Below are positions 45,106 through 55,670 of a stretch of 64,000 nucleotides of DNA, piece by piece. The notes beneath the pieces are model-generated. The model saw nothing but the letters and a program-made list of their open reading frames with translations. It was not told where the DNA came from and made no database searches. The position numbers and the translations under genes were made by a program. Source of the DNA: Soehngenia sp. (GTDB lineage: Bacteria; Bacillota; Clostridia; Tissierellales; Tissierellaceae); NCBI GenBank assembly GCA_024637045.1, contig JAGXFX010000001.1, forward strand, positions 84,545 to 148,544, read 5' to 3'. The number at the start of each line of letters is the position of its first letter. The first letter of the stretch is position 1.

Positions 45106-46923
45106 TTGAAACGATTTTTTAAGGGCATCAGCTTATACCTTTTAATAGTTTTACTTATAATGTTTAGCGTAAGGATGTTCGGGACAGAAGTAGAACAGGT
45201 AACAGAACTGGACTTTACAGAGTTGGTGTCTAACATAAACGATGGAAGTATAACTAGAATTACATCAATTGGAAATACAGTCGAGGGAGAGTTAGAGGAT
45301 GGAAGAAAATTTTCCGGAATACTACCTGAAGAGGCGAGATTGACATTCTACCATGACTATGTAAAAGAGTTGGTAGATACAAAGCAGATTGCTTATGGAG
45401 CAGAGCAGGTTCCTGAAACCCCTTGGTATATTAATATGTTGCCAACACTAATGATTTTGGTTGTCTTTGGAGTTTTTTGGTTTGTATTCATGCAACAATC
45501 CCAAGGTGGCGGTGGCGGCGGAAAAGTCATGTCATTCGGGAAAAGCAAAGCCAAGCTTGTTAAGATTGAAGAAGGAAAGCTTGTATCCTTTGATGAAGTT
45601 GCAGGTCTTGAGGAAGAAAAAGAAGAACTGCAGGAAATCGTAGATTTTCTAAGCGGACCAAAAAAATATATTGATATAGGCGCAAGAATCCCAACAGGAG
45701 TACTTATGGTTGGACCTCCTGGAACAGGTAAGACCTACCTGAGCAAGGCAGTCGCCGGAGAAGCAGGAGTACCTTTTTTCACAATATCAGGATCTGATTT
45801 TGTTGAAATGTTTGTCGGAGTCGGAGCCAGTCGTGTAAGAGACCTGTTTGAGCAAGCCAAGAAAAATTCACCATGTATAGTTTTCATAGATGAAATCGAT
45901 GCAGTTGGACGAAGAAGAGGCGCTGGACTTGGTGGAGGACACGATGAAAGAGAACAGACATTGAACCAGCTACTGGTTGAGATGGATGGATTTGCAACAA
46001 ATGAAGGGATAATAGTAATGGCTGCAACAAACAGAGCAGACATCCTTGACCCTGCGCTTCTGAGACCGGGAAGATTTGACAGAACAATATATGTAGGACT
46101 TCCCGATATAAAAGGAAGAGAAGCGATACTGAAAGTACACACAAGGAAAAAACCTCTTGAAGATGATGTTGACCTAAGAGTTGTTGCTAAAAGAACACCA
46201 GGATTTACACCAGCTGATCTGGAGAATCTGGTAAATGAGGCAGCACTACTGACAGCAAGATTCAATCTCAAGAAGATACCGATGCATTTGGTAGAGGAAG
46301 CATCAATTAAGGTACAGGCAGGACCTGAGAAGAAAAGCAGGGTAATCAGCCCTCACGAGAAAAGATTGACTGCATTCCACGAAGCAGGCCATGCACTTAC
46401 AGCAAGACTTATGCCTGGAACTGACCCAGTTCACCTTGTAACAATAATTCCAAGGGGAATGGCAGGAGGTTTCACAGCATATATACCTGAAGAAGATAGG
46501 AATTACCTCACAAAGAGGCAGATGGAAGACAGACTTGTGATGTTGCTGGGAGGAAGGGTTACAGAAGCTCTTGTCCTGGAGGATATAAGTACTGGAGCAC
46601 AAAATGACATTGAAAGAGCGACCAAGCTTGCAAGATCAATGGTCACACACTATGGTATGAGTGACGTGCTTGGACCAATGACATACGGAACAGATGAAGA
46701 AGAGGTATTTGTAGGTAGAGACCTGAATCGATCCAGGAACTATAGCGAGGATGTAGCAGCAGCTATAGACAAGGAGATGAGAAAAATAATTGACACAGCT
46801 TACCATAGAGCCGAGTCATTGATAAAAGATAATATGGAAACACTTCATAGAATTGCCGAAGCATTGCTAGAAAAAGAGACAATTGATGCAAAAGAGTTTG
46901 AAGAGCTTTTCCAAGGAAATTAA
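45106..46923 (+). CDS. ftsH: ATP-dependent zinc metalloprotease FtsH
   Basis: This 605-residue membrane protease has two N-terminal helices (about residues 6-24 and 110-130) flanking a small extracellular domain. AAA+ motifs follow ([20 protein letters not shown], the SRH region) and then the zinc site HEAGH. It degrades membrane and regulatory proteins. TTG 45106 is placed by GGGAGGAC; the in-frame upstream start is not conserved. A G-rich GGGGG linker precedes the AAA+ domain. Confidence 0.96.
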   Translation: MKRFFKGISLYLLIVLLIMFSVRMFGTEVEQVTELDFTELVSNINDGSITRITSIGNTVEGELEDGRKFSGILPEEARLTFYHDYVKELVDTKQIAYGAEQVPETPWYINMLPTLMILVVFGVFWFVFMQQSQGGGGGGKVMSFGKSKAKLVKIEEGKLVSFDEVAGLEEEKEELQEIVDFLSGPKKYIDIGARIPTGVLMVGPPGTGKTYLSKAVAGEAGVPFFTISGSDFVEMFVGVGASRVRDLFEQAKKNSPCIVFIDEIDAVGRRRGAGLGGGHDEREQTLNQLLVEMDGFATNEGIIVMAATNRADILDPALLRPGRFDRTIYVGLPDIKGREAILKVHTRKKPLEDDVDLRVVAKRTPGFTPADLENLVNEAALLTARFNLKKIPMHLVEEASIKVQAGPEKKSRVISPHEKRLTAFHEAGHALTARLMPGTDPVHLVTIIPRGMAGGFTAYIPEEDRNYLTKRQMEDRLVMLLGGRVTEALVLEDISTGAQNDIERATKLARSMVTHYGMSDVLGPMTYGTDEEEVFVGRDLNRSRNYSEDVAAAIDKEMRKIIDTAYHRAESLIKDNMETLHRIAEALLEKETIDAKEFEELFQGN

Positions 46924-46924
46924 T

Positions 46925-46953
46925 GCAGGACCCCATATTGGGGGCCTGCTTTT
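46925..46953 (+). terminator. rho-independent terminator after ftsH
   Basis: GCAGGACCCC-ATATT-GGGGGCCTGC with a single A/G mismatch, followed by TTTT. Confidence 0.8.
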
Positions 46954-46970
46954 CCCATGTCCTGACATAT

Positions 46971-47044
46971 AATTGCAATTTTACATTCATGATTCAAAAT
47001 TATTGAATATTATATTGCAATTATGCAATAAGTTCTAATATAAT
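46971..47044 (+). promoter_or_regulatory. promoter with overlapping palindromic operator of the methylmalonyl-CoA operon
   Basis: TTGCAA (47015-47020), an 18-bp spacer and a consensus TATAAT (47039-47044) form a promoter. The inverted repeat ATTGCA-ATTA-TGCAAT (47014-47029) covers the -35 and part of the spacer. A second palindrome AATTGCAATT is at 46971-46980. The layout suggests a repressor bound over the -35. Confidence 0.65.
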
Positions 47045-47079
47045 AGGGGTTATAGAAGGTACCAATATGAGGAGGTAAA

Positions 47080-48759
47080 ATGATGTACGAGGAAAAAAAG
47101 CTAGAGCAAATTAAATCGTCTTTCAAAGACTGGGATGAAGAAGTCGGAAAGCAGCTTGGCAAACGTCCTGAAATGAAGGAAATCTTTGCAACTGGTTCAG
47201 ACAAAACAGTTGAAAGGCTTTACACGCCACTAGACATATCAGAACTGGATTATGAAAAGGATCTTGGCTACCCTGGTGAGTACCCATATACAAGAGGAGT
47301 ACAACCAACAATGTACAGGGGAAGATTTTGGACAATGAGACAGTATGCAGGTTTTGCAAGTGCAGAAGAGTCCAACAACAGATACAAGTATCTTCTCGAG
47401 CAAGGTCAGACAGGACTGAGTGTTGCATTTGACCTGCCAACACAGATTGGTTACGATTCAGACCACGCATTATCAGAGGGAGAGGTTGGAAAAGTCGGAG
47501 TTGCAATAGATTCGCTTAGAGATATGGAAATTCTGTTTGATGGCATTCCCTTGGATAAAGTCAGTACATCAATGACAATAAATGCTCCTGCAAGCGTTTT
47601 ACTTGCAATGTACATTGCAGTGGCTGAAAAGCAAGGAGTAACTCCGGGACAATTAAGGGGTACCATACAAAACGACATTTTAAAAGAGTACATCGCCCGT
47701 GGAACATATATATTTCCAGTAGAGGAATCAATGAGACTTATTACCAATATATTTGAGTATTGCTCAAAGGAAGTTCCTCAGTGGAATACAATAAGCATAA
47801 GTGGATATCACATAAGAGAGGCTGGTTCAACAGCAGCTCAGGAAGTAGCGTTTACACTTGCAGATGGAATTGCATATGTTGATGCAGCAATAAAAGCAGG
47901 ACTTGACGTAGATGATTTTGCACCGAGATTGTCATTCTTCTTCAATGCGCATAACGATCTTCTAGAGGAAGTTTCAAAGTATAGAGCTGCAAGAAGACTC
48001 TGGGCAAGGATCATGAAAGAGAGATTCGGAGCAAAAAAAGAAAAGTCACTCCAACTTAAGTTCCACACACAGACTGCAGGATCAACATTGACTGCACAAC
48101 AGTCTGACAACAATATAGTAAGAGTTGCAATACAAACATTGGCAGCTGTACTTGGAGGAACACAGTCACTTCATACAAACTCAAGGGATGAGGCGCTTGC
48201 TCTTCCAACAGAGGACTCAGTAAGAATTGCATTGAGAACACAGCAAATTGTAGCACATGAATCAGGAGTTATAGAGACAGTCGACCCGTTGGCAGGATCC
48301 TACTATATTGAGAGTCTTACCAATGACATTGAAAAAGAAGCAATGGATTATATTGAGAAGATAGACAACCTTGGCGGAGCACCAAAAGCAATTGAAAAGG
48401 GTTTCATTCAAAAAGAGATTCAGAATTCAGCGTATAAGTATCAAATGCAGGTTGAAAGTCTTGAGAAAATTGTTGTAGGAGTAAATAAATTCAGAATCGA
48501 AGAAACAGAGAAGAAAGAACTGCTTAAAGTCGATCCACACGTGGAGCTAATGCAAAAGAAGAAAATTGAAAGACTTAAGAGTATAAGAGACAATGACAAG
48601 GTTCAAAATACCCTTGATGTCTTGAAAGCAAAGGCTGAAACAGAAGAGAATCTTATGCCGTTTATAATTGATGCAGTTAAGGAATATGCAACATTGGGAG
48701 AAGTATGTGGAGTTCTAAGAGAAGTTTTCGGAGAGTATGAGCAATCTGTAATATTATAG
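47080..48759 (+). CDS. methylmalonyl-CoA mutase, large (substrate-binding) subunit
   Basis: This 559-residue protein holds the TIM-barrel catalytic domain of the B12 acyl-CoA mutases. The cobalamin-binding domain is encoded separately by the next gene, as in archaeal and clostridial enzymes. The segment [17 protein letters not shown] keeps the Tyr typical of methylmalonyl-CoA mutase. The epimerase, MeaB and decarboxylase genes downstream support succinyl-CoA/methylmalonyl-CoA as substrates. An AGGAGGTAAA ribosome binding site precedes tandem ATGs; the first is used. It needs adenosylcobalamin, for which an adenosyltransferase is encoded at 22.6 kb. Confidence 0.93.
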   Translation: MMYEEKKLEQIKSSFKDWDEEVGKQLGKRPEMKEIFATGSDKTVERLYTPLDISELDYEKDLGYPGEYPYTRGVQPTMYRGRFWTMRQYAGFASAEESNNRYKYLLEQGQTGLSVAFDLPTQIGYDSDHALSEGEVGKVGVAIDSLRDMEILFDGIPLDKVSTSMTINAPASVLLAMYIAVAEKQGVTPGQLRGTIQNDILKEYIARGTYIFPVEESMRLITNIFEYCSKEVPQWNTISISGYHIREAGSTAAQEVAFTLADGIAYVDAAIKAGLDVDDFAPRLSFFFNAHNDLLEEVSKYRAARRLWARIMKERFGAKKEKSLQLKFHTQTAGSTLTAQQSDNNIVRVAIQTLAAVLGGTQSLHTNSRDEALALPTEDSVRIALRTQQIVAHESGVIETVDPLAGSYYIESLTNDIEKEAMDYIEKIDNLGGAPKAIEKGFIQKEIQNSAYKYQMQVESLEKIVVGVNKFRIEETEKKELLKVDPHVELMQKKKIERLKSIRDNDKVQNTLDVLKAKAETEENLMPFIIDAVKEYATLGEVCGVLREVFGEYEQSVIL

Positions 48760-48777
48760 TTATGAGGAGGAAGTCAA

Positions 48778-49173
48778 ATGGATAAACCCATTAGAGTACT
48801 TGTGGCAAAGCCAGGATTGGATGGACACGACAGGGGAGCAAAGGTTATAGCCAGAGCGCTTAGAGATGCAGGAATGGAAGTAATTTATACAGGTTTGAGA
48901 CAAACACCGGAGCAGATAGTAGCTGCTGCAGTTCAGGAGGATGTAGATGTCGTTGCAATGAGCATTCTATCAGGTGCGCATAACCACCTGTTCCCTAAAG
49001 TAGTCAGACTTCTTAAGGAAGAGGGAATAGAGGATGTTCTAGTACTTGGCGGAGGGGTAATCCCAGAAGATGACATACCTGGATTAAAAGAAGCCGGAGT
49101 CGAGGGGATTTTCACACCTGGAACACCAACCAAGGAAGTTATAGAGTTTATTAAGGGAAACGTTAAGAAATAA
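48778..49173 (+). CDS. methylmalonyl-CoA mutase, cobalamin-binding subunit
   Basis: This 131-residue protein is a stand-alone B12-binding domain. The His-on motif DGHDRG carries the cobalt ligand at H19, and [10 protein letters not shown] and [10 protein letters not shown] complete the fold. It pairs with the large subunit 18 bp upstream. Confidence 0.95.
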   Translation: MDKPIRVLVAKPGLDGHDRGAKVIARALRDAGMEVIYTGLRQTPEQIVAAAVQEDVDVVAMSILSGAHNHLFPKVVRLLKEEGIEDVLVLGGGVIPEDDIPGLKEAGVEGIFTPGTPTKEVIEFIKGNVKK

Positions 49174-49188
49174 TAGGTGGTGTTTTAA

Positions 49189-50124
49189 TTGAATATTGAA
49201 GAAAGGCTTCTTGAAGGTGACAAAAGAGCCTGTGCACGCCTGATATCTTTACTTGAAAACAATGACGAACAGGCAGTGAATATCATAAAGAGACAATATC
49301 ACAGGACCGGTAACGCCTATGTAATTGGAGTTACTGGTTCTCCAGGAAGTGGTAAATCAACACTTACAGACAGACTGACAAAAGAATTAAGAGCTCAAGG
49401 CAAGAAGATAGGTATACTTGCAGTTGATCCTACAAGCCCCTTTAGTGGCGGTGCAATTCTTGGAGACAGAATCAGAATGTCCGATCTTGCCCTGGATAAG
49501 GATGTCTTTATCAGAAGCATGGGAACAAGAGGTTATCTAGGTGGGATTTCAAAGGCAACCTGGGGAGCTGTAAAGGCATTGGATATTTATGGTTGTGACT
49601 ATATTTTTATTGAAACTGTAGGTGTAGGTCAATCAGAAATTGATATTGTGAAGATGGCAGACACTGTACTTATGGTAATGGTCCCAAATATGGGAGATGA
49701 CATTCAGGCAATAAAAGCAGGAATAATGGAAATTGCAGATGTATTTGCAATAAACAAATCAGATCTGGATGGTGCAGACAAAACAAAACTGGAAATTGAG
49801 ATGAACTTGGACCTGAATGAGAAAAGTGACTACAGAGCACCAGTGGAGCAGGTATCTGCAATTAAAAATGAAGATATAGATGTTTTGCTACAAAAAATAA
49901 TGAACCATGAGAATTATCTGAAGGAGACAGGAAAACTTCATGAAAGAAGAAGAAGAAATCTTAAGGTTGAGATTATTCAGCTTGTAGAGGAAGAGCTTCT
50001 GAAGTTAATCATGGATAAGGCCCTTGAAGGGGATCTTTTAGAGGAACTTTCTCATGAGGTAGAAAAGAGAAAGCAGGATCCATACACTGCAAAGGAAAAG
50101 ATAATATCCCTAATCAGGGAGTAG
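49189..50124 (+). CDS. meaB: MeaB/ArgK-type G-protein chaperone of methylmalonyl-CoA mutase
   Basis: This 311-residue GTPase loads and protects the adenosylcobalamin of the mutase. The P-loop GVTGSPGSGKST, the DPTSPFSGGAILGDR segment and NKSD are visible. The start is TTG 49189 behind TAGGTGGTG. It is 15 bp after the B12 subunit, in the usual mut operon order. Confidence 0.95.
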   Translation: MNIEERLLEGDKRACARLISLLENNDEQAVNIIKRQYHRTGNAYVIGVTGSPGSGKSTLTDRLTKELRAQGKKIGILAVDPTSPFSGGAILGDRIRMSDLALDKDVFIRSMGTRGYLGGISKATWGAVKALDIYGCDYIFIETVGVGQSEIDIVKMADTVLMVMVPNMGDDIQAIKAGIMEIADVFAINKSDLDGADKTKLEIEMNLDLNEKSDYRAPVEQVSAIKNEDIDVLLQKIMNHENYLKETGKLHERRRRNLKVEIIQLVEEELLKLIMDKALEGDLLEELSHEVEKRKQDPYTAKEKIISLIRE

Positions 50125-50143
50125 AGGTTAAGGAGGAAGATCT

Positions 50144-50545
50144 GTGGTAACTAAAATTGATCACATTGGAATAGCAGTAAAAAACCTTGACGAAACGTTG
50201 AAGTTCTACGAAGATGTAATGGGAATAAAATGTACCAGCAAGGAAGAAGTGGAAGAGCAGAAAGTAAGAGTTGCATTTTTACCTGTAGGGGATTCGGAAG
50301 TAGAGCTTTTGGAGTCCACAACTGAGGATGGACCGGTAGCAAGGTTTATTGAGAAACGTGGAGAAGGAGTTCAACACATCGCATTTAAGGTAGACAACAT
50401 CGAAGAAGCCATCAAGGATTTACAGGAAAAGGGAGTAAGACTAATCGATGAGAAGCCTAGATACGGCGCAGGTGGAGCGAGAATTGCATTCCTTCACCCA
50501 AAATCAACATCTGGCGTTCTTATAGAAATCAGCGAGAGAGACTAA
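50144..50545 (+). CDS. mce: methylmalonyl-CoA epimerase
   Basis: This 133-residue glyoxalase-fold enzyme interconverts (R)- and (S)-methylmalonyl-CoA, which links the mutase product to the decarboxylase. Metal-binding residues are in the N-terminal [10 protein letters not shown], the VQHIAFKV segment and the late LIEIS. The start is GTG 50144 behind AAGGAGGAAGATCT. Confidence 0.95.
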   Translation: MVTKIDHIGIAVKNLDETLKFYEDVMGIKCTSKEEVEEQKVRVAFLPVGDSEVELLESTTEDGPVARFIEKRGEGVQHIAFKVDNIEEAIKDLQEKGVRLIDEKPRYGAGGARIAFLHPKSTSGVLIEISERD

Positions 50546-50564
50546 GTACATTAGGAGGATGAAA

Positions 50565-52109
50565 ATGAGCGATAAGATTCAAGATCTTCTCGAAGCTAAA
50601 AGAAAAATTGAGCTTGGAGGCGGAGAAAAAAGAATAGAAAAGCAACACAGCTCAGGAAAAATGACAGCAAGAGAAAGAATCAACTACCTATTTGATGAGG
50701 GAAGCTTTGTTGAGCTGGACGCATTTGTTAAGCACAGGGCAACAAACTTCAACATGGGAAAAGTTCATGCTGAAGCAGATGGAGTAATAACAGGATACGG
50801 AACAGTAGACGGAAGATTAGTTTATGTATATGCTCAGGATTTCACAGTAATCGGAGGATCACTTGGGGAAATGCATGCAGCAAAGATAAATAAAGTTCAG
50901 GATATGGCCCTTAAAATGGGAGCGCCAATCGTGGGAATCAATGACTCAGGTGGAGCAAGAATTCAGGAGGGAGTAGACGCCCTGTCAGGATACGGAAAAA
51001 TATTTTACAGAAACACAATATCCTCAGGAGTAATCCCACAGATATCAGCAATAATGGGACCAAGTGCAGGGGGAGCAGTTTACTCACCTGCAATAACGGA
51101 CTTCATCTTTATGACAGACAAGACAAGCATGATGTTTATAACAGGACCTCAGGTAATCAAGTCAGTAACAGGAGAGGAAGTAAGCCAGGAAGCTCTGGGA
51201 GGAGCAAACACTCACAACAAGAAGAGTGGAGTAGCACACTTTATCGACAAGACAGAACAGGATTCACTGGATAAGATTATAGAGCTGTTAGGTTACTTGC
51301 CTTCAAACAATATGGAACAGCCACCGGCTTATGAAGTAGTAGATGACATAAACAGAGTGGATGAAGAACTTAATGAAGTAGTACCGCAAAACCCAAACAA
51401 ACCATATGATATGAAAAAAGTCATAGAAATGATAGCAGACGATAACCACTTCTTTGAGGTACAACCACTGTATGCACAGAACATAATCACAGGCTATATC
51501 AGATTAAATGGTAAAACTGTGGGAGTTGTTGCAAATCAGCCAAAGATTCTTGCAGGATGTCTGGATATAAACGCATCAGACAAAGCAGGAAGATTCATAA
51601 GAACCTGTGATGCTTTCAACATACCGTTGCTTAATCTTGTAGACGTACCAGGATTCCTTCCAGGAGTTGCACAGGAGCATGGTGGAATCATAAGACACGG
51701 AGCAAAGATGTTATACGCTTACTCAGAGGCAACAGTTCCAAAAGTAACAATGATAGTCAGAAAAGCCTACGGAGGAGCATACCTTGCAATGTGTAGTAAA
51801 GACCTTGGTGCAGATCAGGTGTTTGCTTGGCCAAATGCAGAAATAGCTGTAATGGGACCAGACGGAGCAGCAAATATAATATTCAAGAATGAAATATCAG
51901 AATCAGACGACCCAGTGGCAACAAGAGCAGAAAAAATAGAAGAATACAGAAACACTGTTGCAAATCCATACATCGCAGCACAAAGAGGATTTGTAGATGA
52001 TGTAATAGTGCCAAGTCAATCAAGACCAAGACTGATAAGTGCATTTGATATGTTAGAGACTAAGAGAGAGACCCGACCAAGTAAAAAACACGGCAACCTG
52101 CCAGTATAG
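50565..52109 (+). CDS. mmdA: methylmalonyl-CoA decarboxylase, carboxyltransferase (alpha) subunit
   Basis: This 514-residue protein is a biotin-dependent carboxyltransferase that moves CO2 from methylmalonyl-CoA to the biotin carrier, leaving propionyl-CoA. Typical segments are GYGTVDGRLVYVYAQDFTV, GINDSGGARIQEGV and DVPGFLPGVAQEHGGIIRHG. ATG 50565 is six bases after GGAGG. The neighbouring beta, OadG-like and biotin-carrier genes, and the absence of a biotin carboxylase gene, indicate the Na+-pumping decarboxylase and not propionyl-CoA carboxylase. Confidence 0.93.
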   Translation: MSDKIQDLLEAKRKIELGGGEKRIEKQHSSGKMTARERINYLFDEGSFVELDAFVKHRATNFNMGKVHAEADGVITGYGTVDGRLVYVYAQDFTVIGGSLGEMHAAKINKVQDMALKMGAPIVGINDSGGARIQEGVDALSGYGKIFYRNTISSGVIPQISAIMGPSAGGAVYSPAITDFIFMTDKTSMMFITGPQVIKSVTGEEVSQEALGGANTHNKKSGVAHFIDKTEQDSLDKIIELLGYLPSNNMEQPPAYEVVDDINRVDEELNEVVPQNPNKPYDMKKVIEMIADDNHFFEVQPLYAQNIITGYIRLNGKTVGVVANQPKILAGCLDINASDKAGRFIRTCDAFNIPLLNLVDVPGFLPGVAQEHGGIIRHGAKMLYAYSEATVPKVTMIVRKAYGGAYLAMCSKDLGADQVFAWPNAEIAVMGPDGAANIIFKNEISESDDPVATRAEKIEEYRNTVANPYIAAQRGFVDDVIVPSQSRPRLISAFDMLETKRETRPSKKHGNLPV

Positions 52110-52121
52110 GGAGGAAAAACC

Positions 52122-52490
52122 ATGGGAAATGAAGTAACGATGGGAGAAGCACTAATAGTGACTGTTGTTAGTATGGGAGTAGTATTTGTTGTTCTGATAC
52201 TGATTTCATTGACAATCGGTTTTCTAAAATCAATGGGAGTAGATAAGAAAGAAACAAAAGGTGCTGCCCCGGTAAAACAAGAAAAGCCAGTCAAGAATGA
52301 AAAAACAGCAGCTGCACAAACATCAGAAGTGGATGAAGAAGAGCTTATAGCAGTAATAACAGCTGCCATAGCAAACAGCCTTGGAGTGGATATACCAGAA
52401 ATTAATATAAGAAGCATAAGAAGAACCCCACAGGCAACAACAGTTTGGAGAGAAATCGGAAAACAGGAACAGATAATGGGGAGAATGTAG
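52122..52490 (+). CDS. mmdD: OadG-like (delta) subunit of methylmalonyl-CoA decarboxylase
   Basis: This 122-residue protein has one N-terminal membrane helix (residues ~8-30), a Lys/Ala/Glu-rich linker and a conserved C-terminal segment (ITAAIANSLG...TTVWREIGKQEQIMGR). It anchors the carboxyltransferase to the membrane pump. It starts 12 bp after mmdA. The gene-free insertion follows. Confidence 0.88.
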   Translation: MGNEVTMGEALIVTVVSMGVVFVVLILISLTIGFLKSMGVDKKETKGAAPVKQEKPVKNEKTAAAQTSEVDEEELIAVITAAIANSLGVDIPEINIRSIRRTPQATTVWREIGKQEQIMGRM

Positions 52491-52908
52491 TTAATGAACA
52501 ATGAACAACTAACATTGAACAATTGAGAGATAAGAAAGACAGGGGGACGTTTCATCTGTCATGTGAATGTCAGTTTAAACTAGAAAGCAGAACGATGCAA
52601 GGAAGTGCTTAAGAAAAGTAGTGATGATTAAGCGATCATATGGGAAGATCAGCTTGATTTTACACATGAAGTGAGAAAATCAGACTGACTTGCGTGATTA
52701 CCACTTAAGTTAATAGTTGCTTGACTGCAAAAGAACGAAAATATATTACTGACCAATTGCAAGCTCAATCGATAGCAAGTCAATTTTCGAAACGAGTGTG
52801 ATAAATCTCTGATCTTGAATCAGAGAGCGCTTCATCAGACTTTTCAAGTATTAGCAAATCTGTTGGGAAATAAAACAAAAATACCAATCTAAAAACGGAG
52901 GAGAAATA
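52491..52908. other. gene-free ~420-bp insertion inside the decarboxylase operon
   Basis: No plausible gene is seen. At the left edge ATGAACA-type units repeat (52494-52526). A REP-like hairpin follows, GACAG...CTGTC enclosing GGGGACG (52538-52560), and later CTCTGAT-CTTGA-ATCAGAG (52807-52825). Gene spacing elsewhere in this operon is 12-25 bp, so the stretch looks inserted between mmdD and mmdC. Whether it contains a promoter or a terminator is unclear. Confidence 0.6.
52538..52560. repeat. REP-like hairpin in the decarboxylase operon
   Basis: GACAG (52538-52542) pairs with CTGTC (52556-52560) around GGGGACGTTTCAT. The style is like the GACAGGGGACG...CTGTC palindromes scattered in many Firmicute genomes. 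It differs from the AGGACAAGG repeats at 10.9 kb. Confidence 0.5.
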
Positions 52909-53301
52909 ATGAGAAAATTCAACATAACCGTAAACGGTAAAAGCTACGAAGTAGAAGTTGAGGAAGTAGGCGCACTGGCATCCTCAGCACCAAAAGCAGC
53001 AAAAGCTCCAGCAGCATCAGCAGGATCTGCACCAAAATCAGCACCTAAGACAGAATCAAAACCAGCACCAGTAGCTGCATCAGCAGACCAGGAAGTAGTA
53101 GAAGCACCAATGCCAGGAAACATCTGGAAAATCCTAGTAAAAGAAGGCCAGGAAGTAAAAGAAGGAGACGTACTTTTGATACTGGAAGCAATGAAGATGG
53201 AAAACGAGATTGTATCTCCAAAAGATGGAGTGGTATCAAAGCTTGCAACATCAGAAGGCGCAGCAGTAAACACGGGAGACCAGCTGGTAATCGTGGACTA
53301 A
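52909..53301 (+). CDS. mmdC: biotin carrier (gamma) subunit of methylmalonyl-CoA decarboxylase
   Basis: This 130-residue protein has an N-terminal segment [20 protein letters not shown], an Ala/Pro/Lys-rich flexible linker (residues ~23-60) and a biotinyl domain with the biotinylation motif EAMKMEN (Lys near residue 97). It carries CO2 between MmdA and the membrane subunit. GGAGGAGAAATA precedes the ATG. Confidence 0.95.
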   Translation: MRKFNITVNGKSYEVEVEEVGALASSAPKAAKAPAASAGSAPKSAPKTESKPAPVAASADQEVVEAPMPGNIWKILVKEGQEVKEGDVLLILEAMKMENEIVSPKDGVVSKLATSEGAAVNTGDQLVIVD

Positions 53302-53326
53302 TCCCTTCAAGAAAGGATGAACTAAG

Positions 53327-54505
53327 ATGTTAATGGAAATATTTGCAGATTTTTGGTACAGCACTGGATTCGCATTGATGGAATACGGTCATGCAGTCAT
53401 GCTTTTGGTTTCCTTTGTGTTATTGTACCTTGCCATAGTAAAAGGGTTTGAACCACTGCTGTTAGTGCCGATAGCTTTTGGAATGATGCTGGCCAACCTG
53501 CCAGGAGCAAACCTGATGAAAGAACCATTGGTTGAAATAATGAGAGATCCAGCAACAGGAGATCTTGTTAGCAAGACAAAGGAATACGGAGGACTTTTAT
53601 ACTACTTATACCAAGGTGTTAAGCTTGGAATATATCCACCGCTAATATTCATGGGAGTAGGAGCCATGACTGACTTCGGCCCGCTAATAGCAAATCCTAA
53701 GTCAGTTTTATTGGGAGCAGCAGCTCAGTTTGGAATCTTTGTTACCTTTTTAGGCGCAACACTTTTAGGGTTTACTGGACCAGAGGCAGCGAGCATAGGA
53801 ATAATTGGGGGAGCAGACGGCCCTACAGCACTGTATTTGACTTCTCAGCTGGCACCACATCTTCTGGGACCAATAGCAGTAGCAGCCTACTCGTATATGG
53901 CCTTGGTACCAATAATTCAGCCACCGATTATGAAAGCTCTTACTACAAAAGAAGAAAGATCAGTCGTAATGGAGCAGTTAAGACCAGTATCCAAGAAAGA
54001 AAAAGTAATATTCCCAATAATAGTAACAGTGCTTGTAACACTGATACTGCCATCAGCAGCACCACTTGTGGGAATGTTGATGATAGGAAACCTGTTCAGG
54101 GAAACCGGACTTACAGAAAGACTATCCAAGACAGCTCAGAATGAACTTATAAACATAGTAACAATATTCCTGGGAGTAACAGTCGGAGCGACGGCAAGTG
54201 CCGAGAACTTCATGAACTTCCAGACAGTAAGCATAATCGCATTGGGATTGGTAGCATTCTCAATAGGAACGGCAGTTGGAGTATTATTTGGAAAGATCAT
54301 GTACAAGCTTTCTGGCGGAAAGGTAAATCCACTGATAGGATCAGCAGGAGTATCAGCAGTACCAATGGCAGCCAGAGTAGCACAAAAAGTAGGGCAGGAA
54401 GCAAATCCAAAGAACTTCCTTCTAATGCATGCAATGGGACCGAATGTAGCAGGAGTAATCGGATCAGCAATAGCGGCAGGTATGCTATTGATGTTCTTCG
54501 GATAA
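53327..54505 (+). CDS. mmdB: Na+-pumping decarboxylase beta subunit
   Basis: This 392-residue integral membrane protein has about 9-10 helices. It decarboxylates carboxybiotin and exports Na+. The signature [17 protein letters not shown] with its Asp is near residue 165, and [20 protein letters not shown] lies in the C-terminal half. It belongs to the OadB/MmdB/GcdB family. It starts 25 bp after mmdC and is followed by a terminator, closing the operon. Confidence 0.95.
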   Translation: MLMEIFADFWYSTGFALMEYGHAVMLLVSFVLLYLAIVKGFEPLLLVPIAFGMMLANLPGANLMKEPLVEIMRDPATGDLVSKTKEYGGLLYYLYQGVKLGIYPPLIFMGVGAMTDFGPLIANPKSVLLGAAAQFGIFVTFLGATLLGFTGPEAASIGIIGGADGPTALYLTSQLAPHLLGPIAVAAYSYMALVPIIQPPIMKALTTKEERSVVMEQLRPVSKKEKVIFPIIVTVLVTLILPSAAPLVGMLMIGNLFRETGLTERLSKTAQNELINIVTIFLGVTVGATASAENFMNFQTVSIIALGLVAFSIGTAVGVLFGKIMYKLSGGKVNPLIGSAGVSAVPMAARVAQKVGQEANPKNFLLMHAMGPNVAGVIGSAIAAGMLLMFFG

Positions 54506-54515
54506 TAATCACAGG

Positions 54516-54543
54516 CTCATCCTCACTTGAGGGTGAGTTTGTT
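54516..54543 (+). terminator. rho-independent terminator after mmdB
   Basis: CTCATCCTC-ACTT-GAGGGTGAG (one T-G pair) followed by TTTGTTTG. Confidence 0.78.
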
Positions 54544-54598
54544 TGCTTTTTGCATCAATAGGGTAAAAAATACCTACAAAAACTCGGGAGGAAAAAAC

Positions 54599-55549
54599 AT
54601 GTATTCAGGTTATATTACAGATGTAGATGGAATAATGGTTGGTCATGAAGAATCCGTCGAAGGCATGACAGGATGCACGGTGATAATTTGCGAAGAAGGT
54701 GCAACAGGAGGTGTAGATGTAAGAGGCTCAGCTCCAGGAACCAGAGAGACAGATCTCTTCAAGGCAGAAAAGATGGTGGACAAGGTCCATGCAGTAGTCC
54801 TTGCGGGAGGTTCAGCCTTCGGTTTGGAGGCATCGTCAGGAGTAATGGACTATCTGGAAGAAAAAGGGGTAGGTTTCGATGTAGGTGTAACTAAAGTACC
54901 AATCGTTGCATCGGCAGTTATCTTTGATCTTCTTATTGGAGACCCGAAAGTACGGCCGGATAAAAACATGGGATACAAGGCAGCAATGCATGCCAGTAAA
55001 GAAGAGGACAGACAGGGCTCAGTTGGCTGTGGCAAGGGAGCAACCGTCGGAAAGATACTAGGACCTGATAAGGCCATGAAGTCCGGGCTAGGGAGCGCTA
55101 CAGTAAGGGCAGGGAACTTGACTGTAAGTGCCATTGTAACTGTAAATAGCTTTGGAGATGTATTTCATAAGAATACGCAGATTGCTGGAGCATATGACTA
55201 CAAGGACAACAAGATGCTGAATACGGAATCCATAATGAAGCAGTCTACTGAAAGAATCCAGTTTGCAAACACTAATACTACGATTGGAGTTGTGGCAACA
55301 AATGCAATTCTGACAAAAGCGGAAGGAAACAAGGTTGCACAAACTGCACATAACGGACTTGCGAGAACCATAAACCCAGTCCACACATCAGTAGACGGAG
55401 ACACATTATTCGTGATGGCTACAAACAATATTCAGGCGGATATAAACCTGGTTGCAATGCTTTCCGCTGAAGCTGTTGAGAAAGCTGTAGTAAATGCAGT
55501 GAAAGCAGCTAGTCCATACAAGGGAATGAAAACAGCCAATGAAATATAA
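54599..55549 (+). CDS. P1-family N-terminal-nucleophile peptidase (DmpA/beta-peptidyl aminopeptidase family)
   Basis: This 316-residue protein starts MYSGYITDVDGIMVGHEE and contains VDVRGSAPGTRETDL, VLAGGSAFGLEA and the self-cleavage motif region NTNTTIGVVATNA. P1 proteins cleave themselves to expose the nucleophile and act as aminopeptidases or amidases. ATG 54599 follows GGGAGGAAAAAAC; the in-frame upstream start is inside the terminator region and is rejected. The substrate is unknown. Confidence 0.9.
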   Translation: MYSGYITDVDGIMVGHEESVEGMTGCTVIICEEGATGGVDVRGSAPGTRETDLFKAEKMVDKVHAVVLAGGSAFGLEASSGVMDYLEEKGVGFDVGVTKVPIVASAVIFDLLIGDPKVRPDKNMGYKAAMHASKEEDRQGSVGCGKGATVGKILGPDKAMKSGLGSATVRAGNLTVSAIVTVNSFGDVFHKNTQIAGAYDYKDNKMLNTESIMKQSTERIQFANTNTTIGVVATNAILTKAEGNKVAQTAHNGLARTINPVHTSVDGDTLFVMATNNIQADINLVAMLSAEAVEKAVVNAVKAASPYKGMKTANEI

Positions 55550-55553
55550 AAAC

Positions 55554-55583
55554 ATTGCAATTATTCATTTCAGCTTATATAAT
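55554..55583 (+). promoter_or_regulatory. sigma-A promoter of the pantothenate transporter-coaX genes
   Basis: TTGCAA (55555-55560), a 17-bp spacer and TATAAT (55578-55583). The -35 region ATTGCAATTAT is identical over 11 bases to that of the methylmalonyl-CoA operon promoter. Confidence 0.72.
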
Positions 55584-55615
55584 GTTAATGTTGAAAAAGC
55601 TGACATCCATAAAGG

Positions 55616-55670
55616 AGTCGGACTGTAAGAATGTAAACTTGTTAAATCGACTGGTATCCACTGGAACCAG
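55616..55670 (+). promoter_or_regulatory. structured leader of the ECF S-component gene, unassigned
   Basis: AGTCG (55616-55620) can pair with CGACT (55648-55652). Overlapping it, CTGGT-A-TCC pairs with GGA-ACCAG (55651-55670) and leaves one bulged A. The second hairpin lies just upstream of the GCGGAGGGA ribosome binding site. The bulged-A hairpin recalls the pan RNA motif reported near pantothenate genes, but I cannot confirm membership. Confidence 0.35.

Noticed and set aside
52016..52555. 179-codon antisense frame over the end of mmdA and mmdD
   Set aside because: Both plus-strand genes are clear family members, and the antisense product is low-complexity and unlike any protein I know.
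47080..54505. Propionyl-CoA carboxylase operon
   Set aside because: No biotin carboxylase gene is present, while MmdB and OadG-like membrane subunits are. The decarboxylase reading is better supported.
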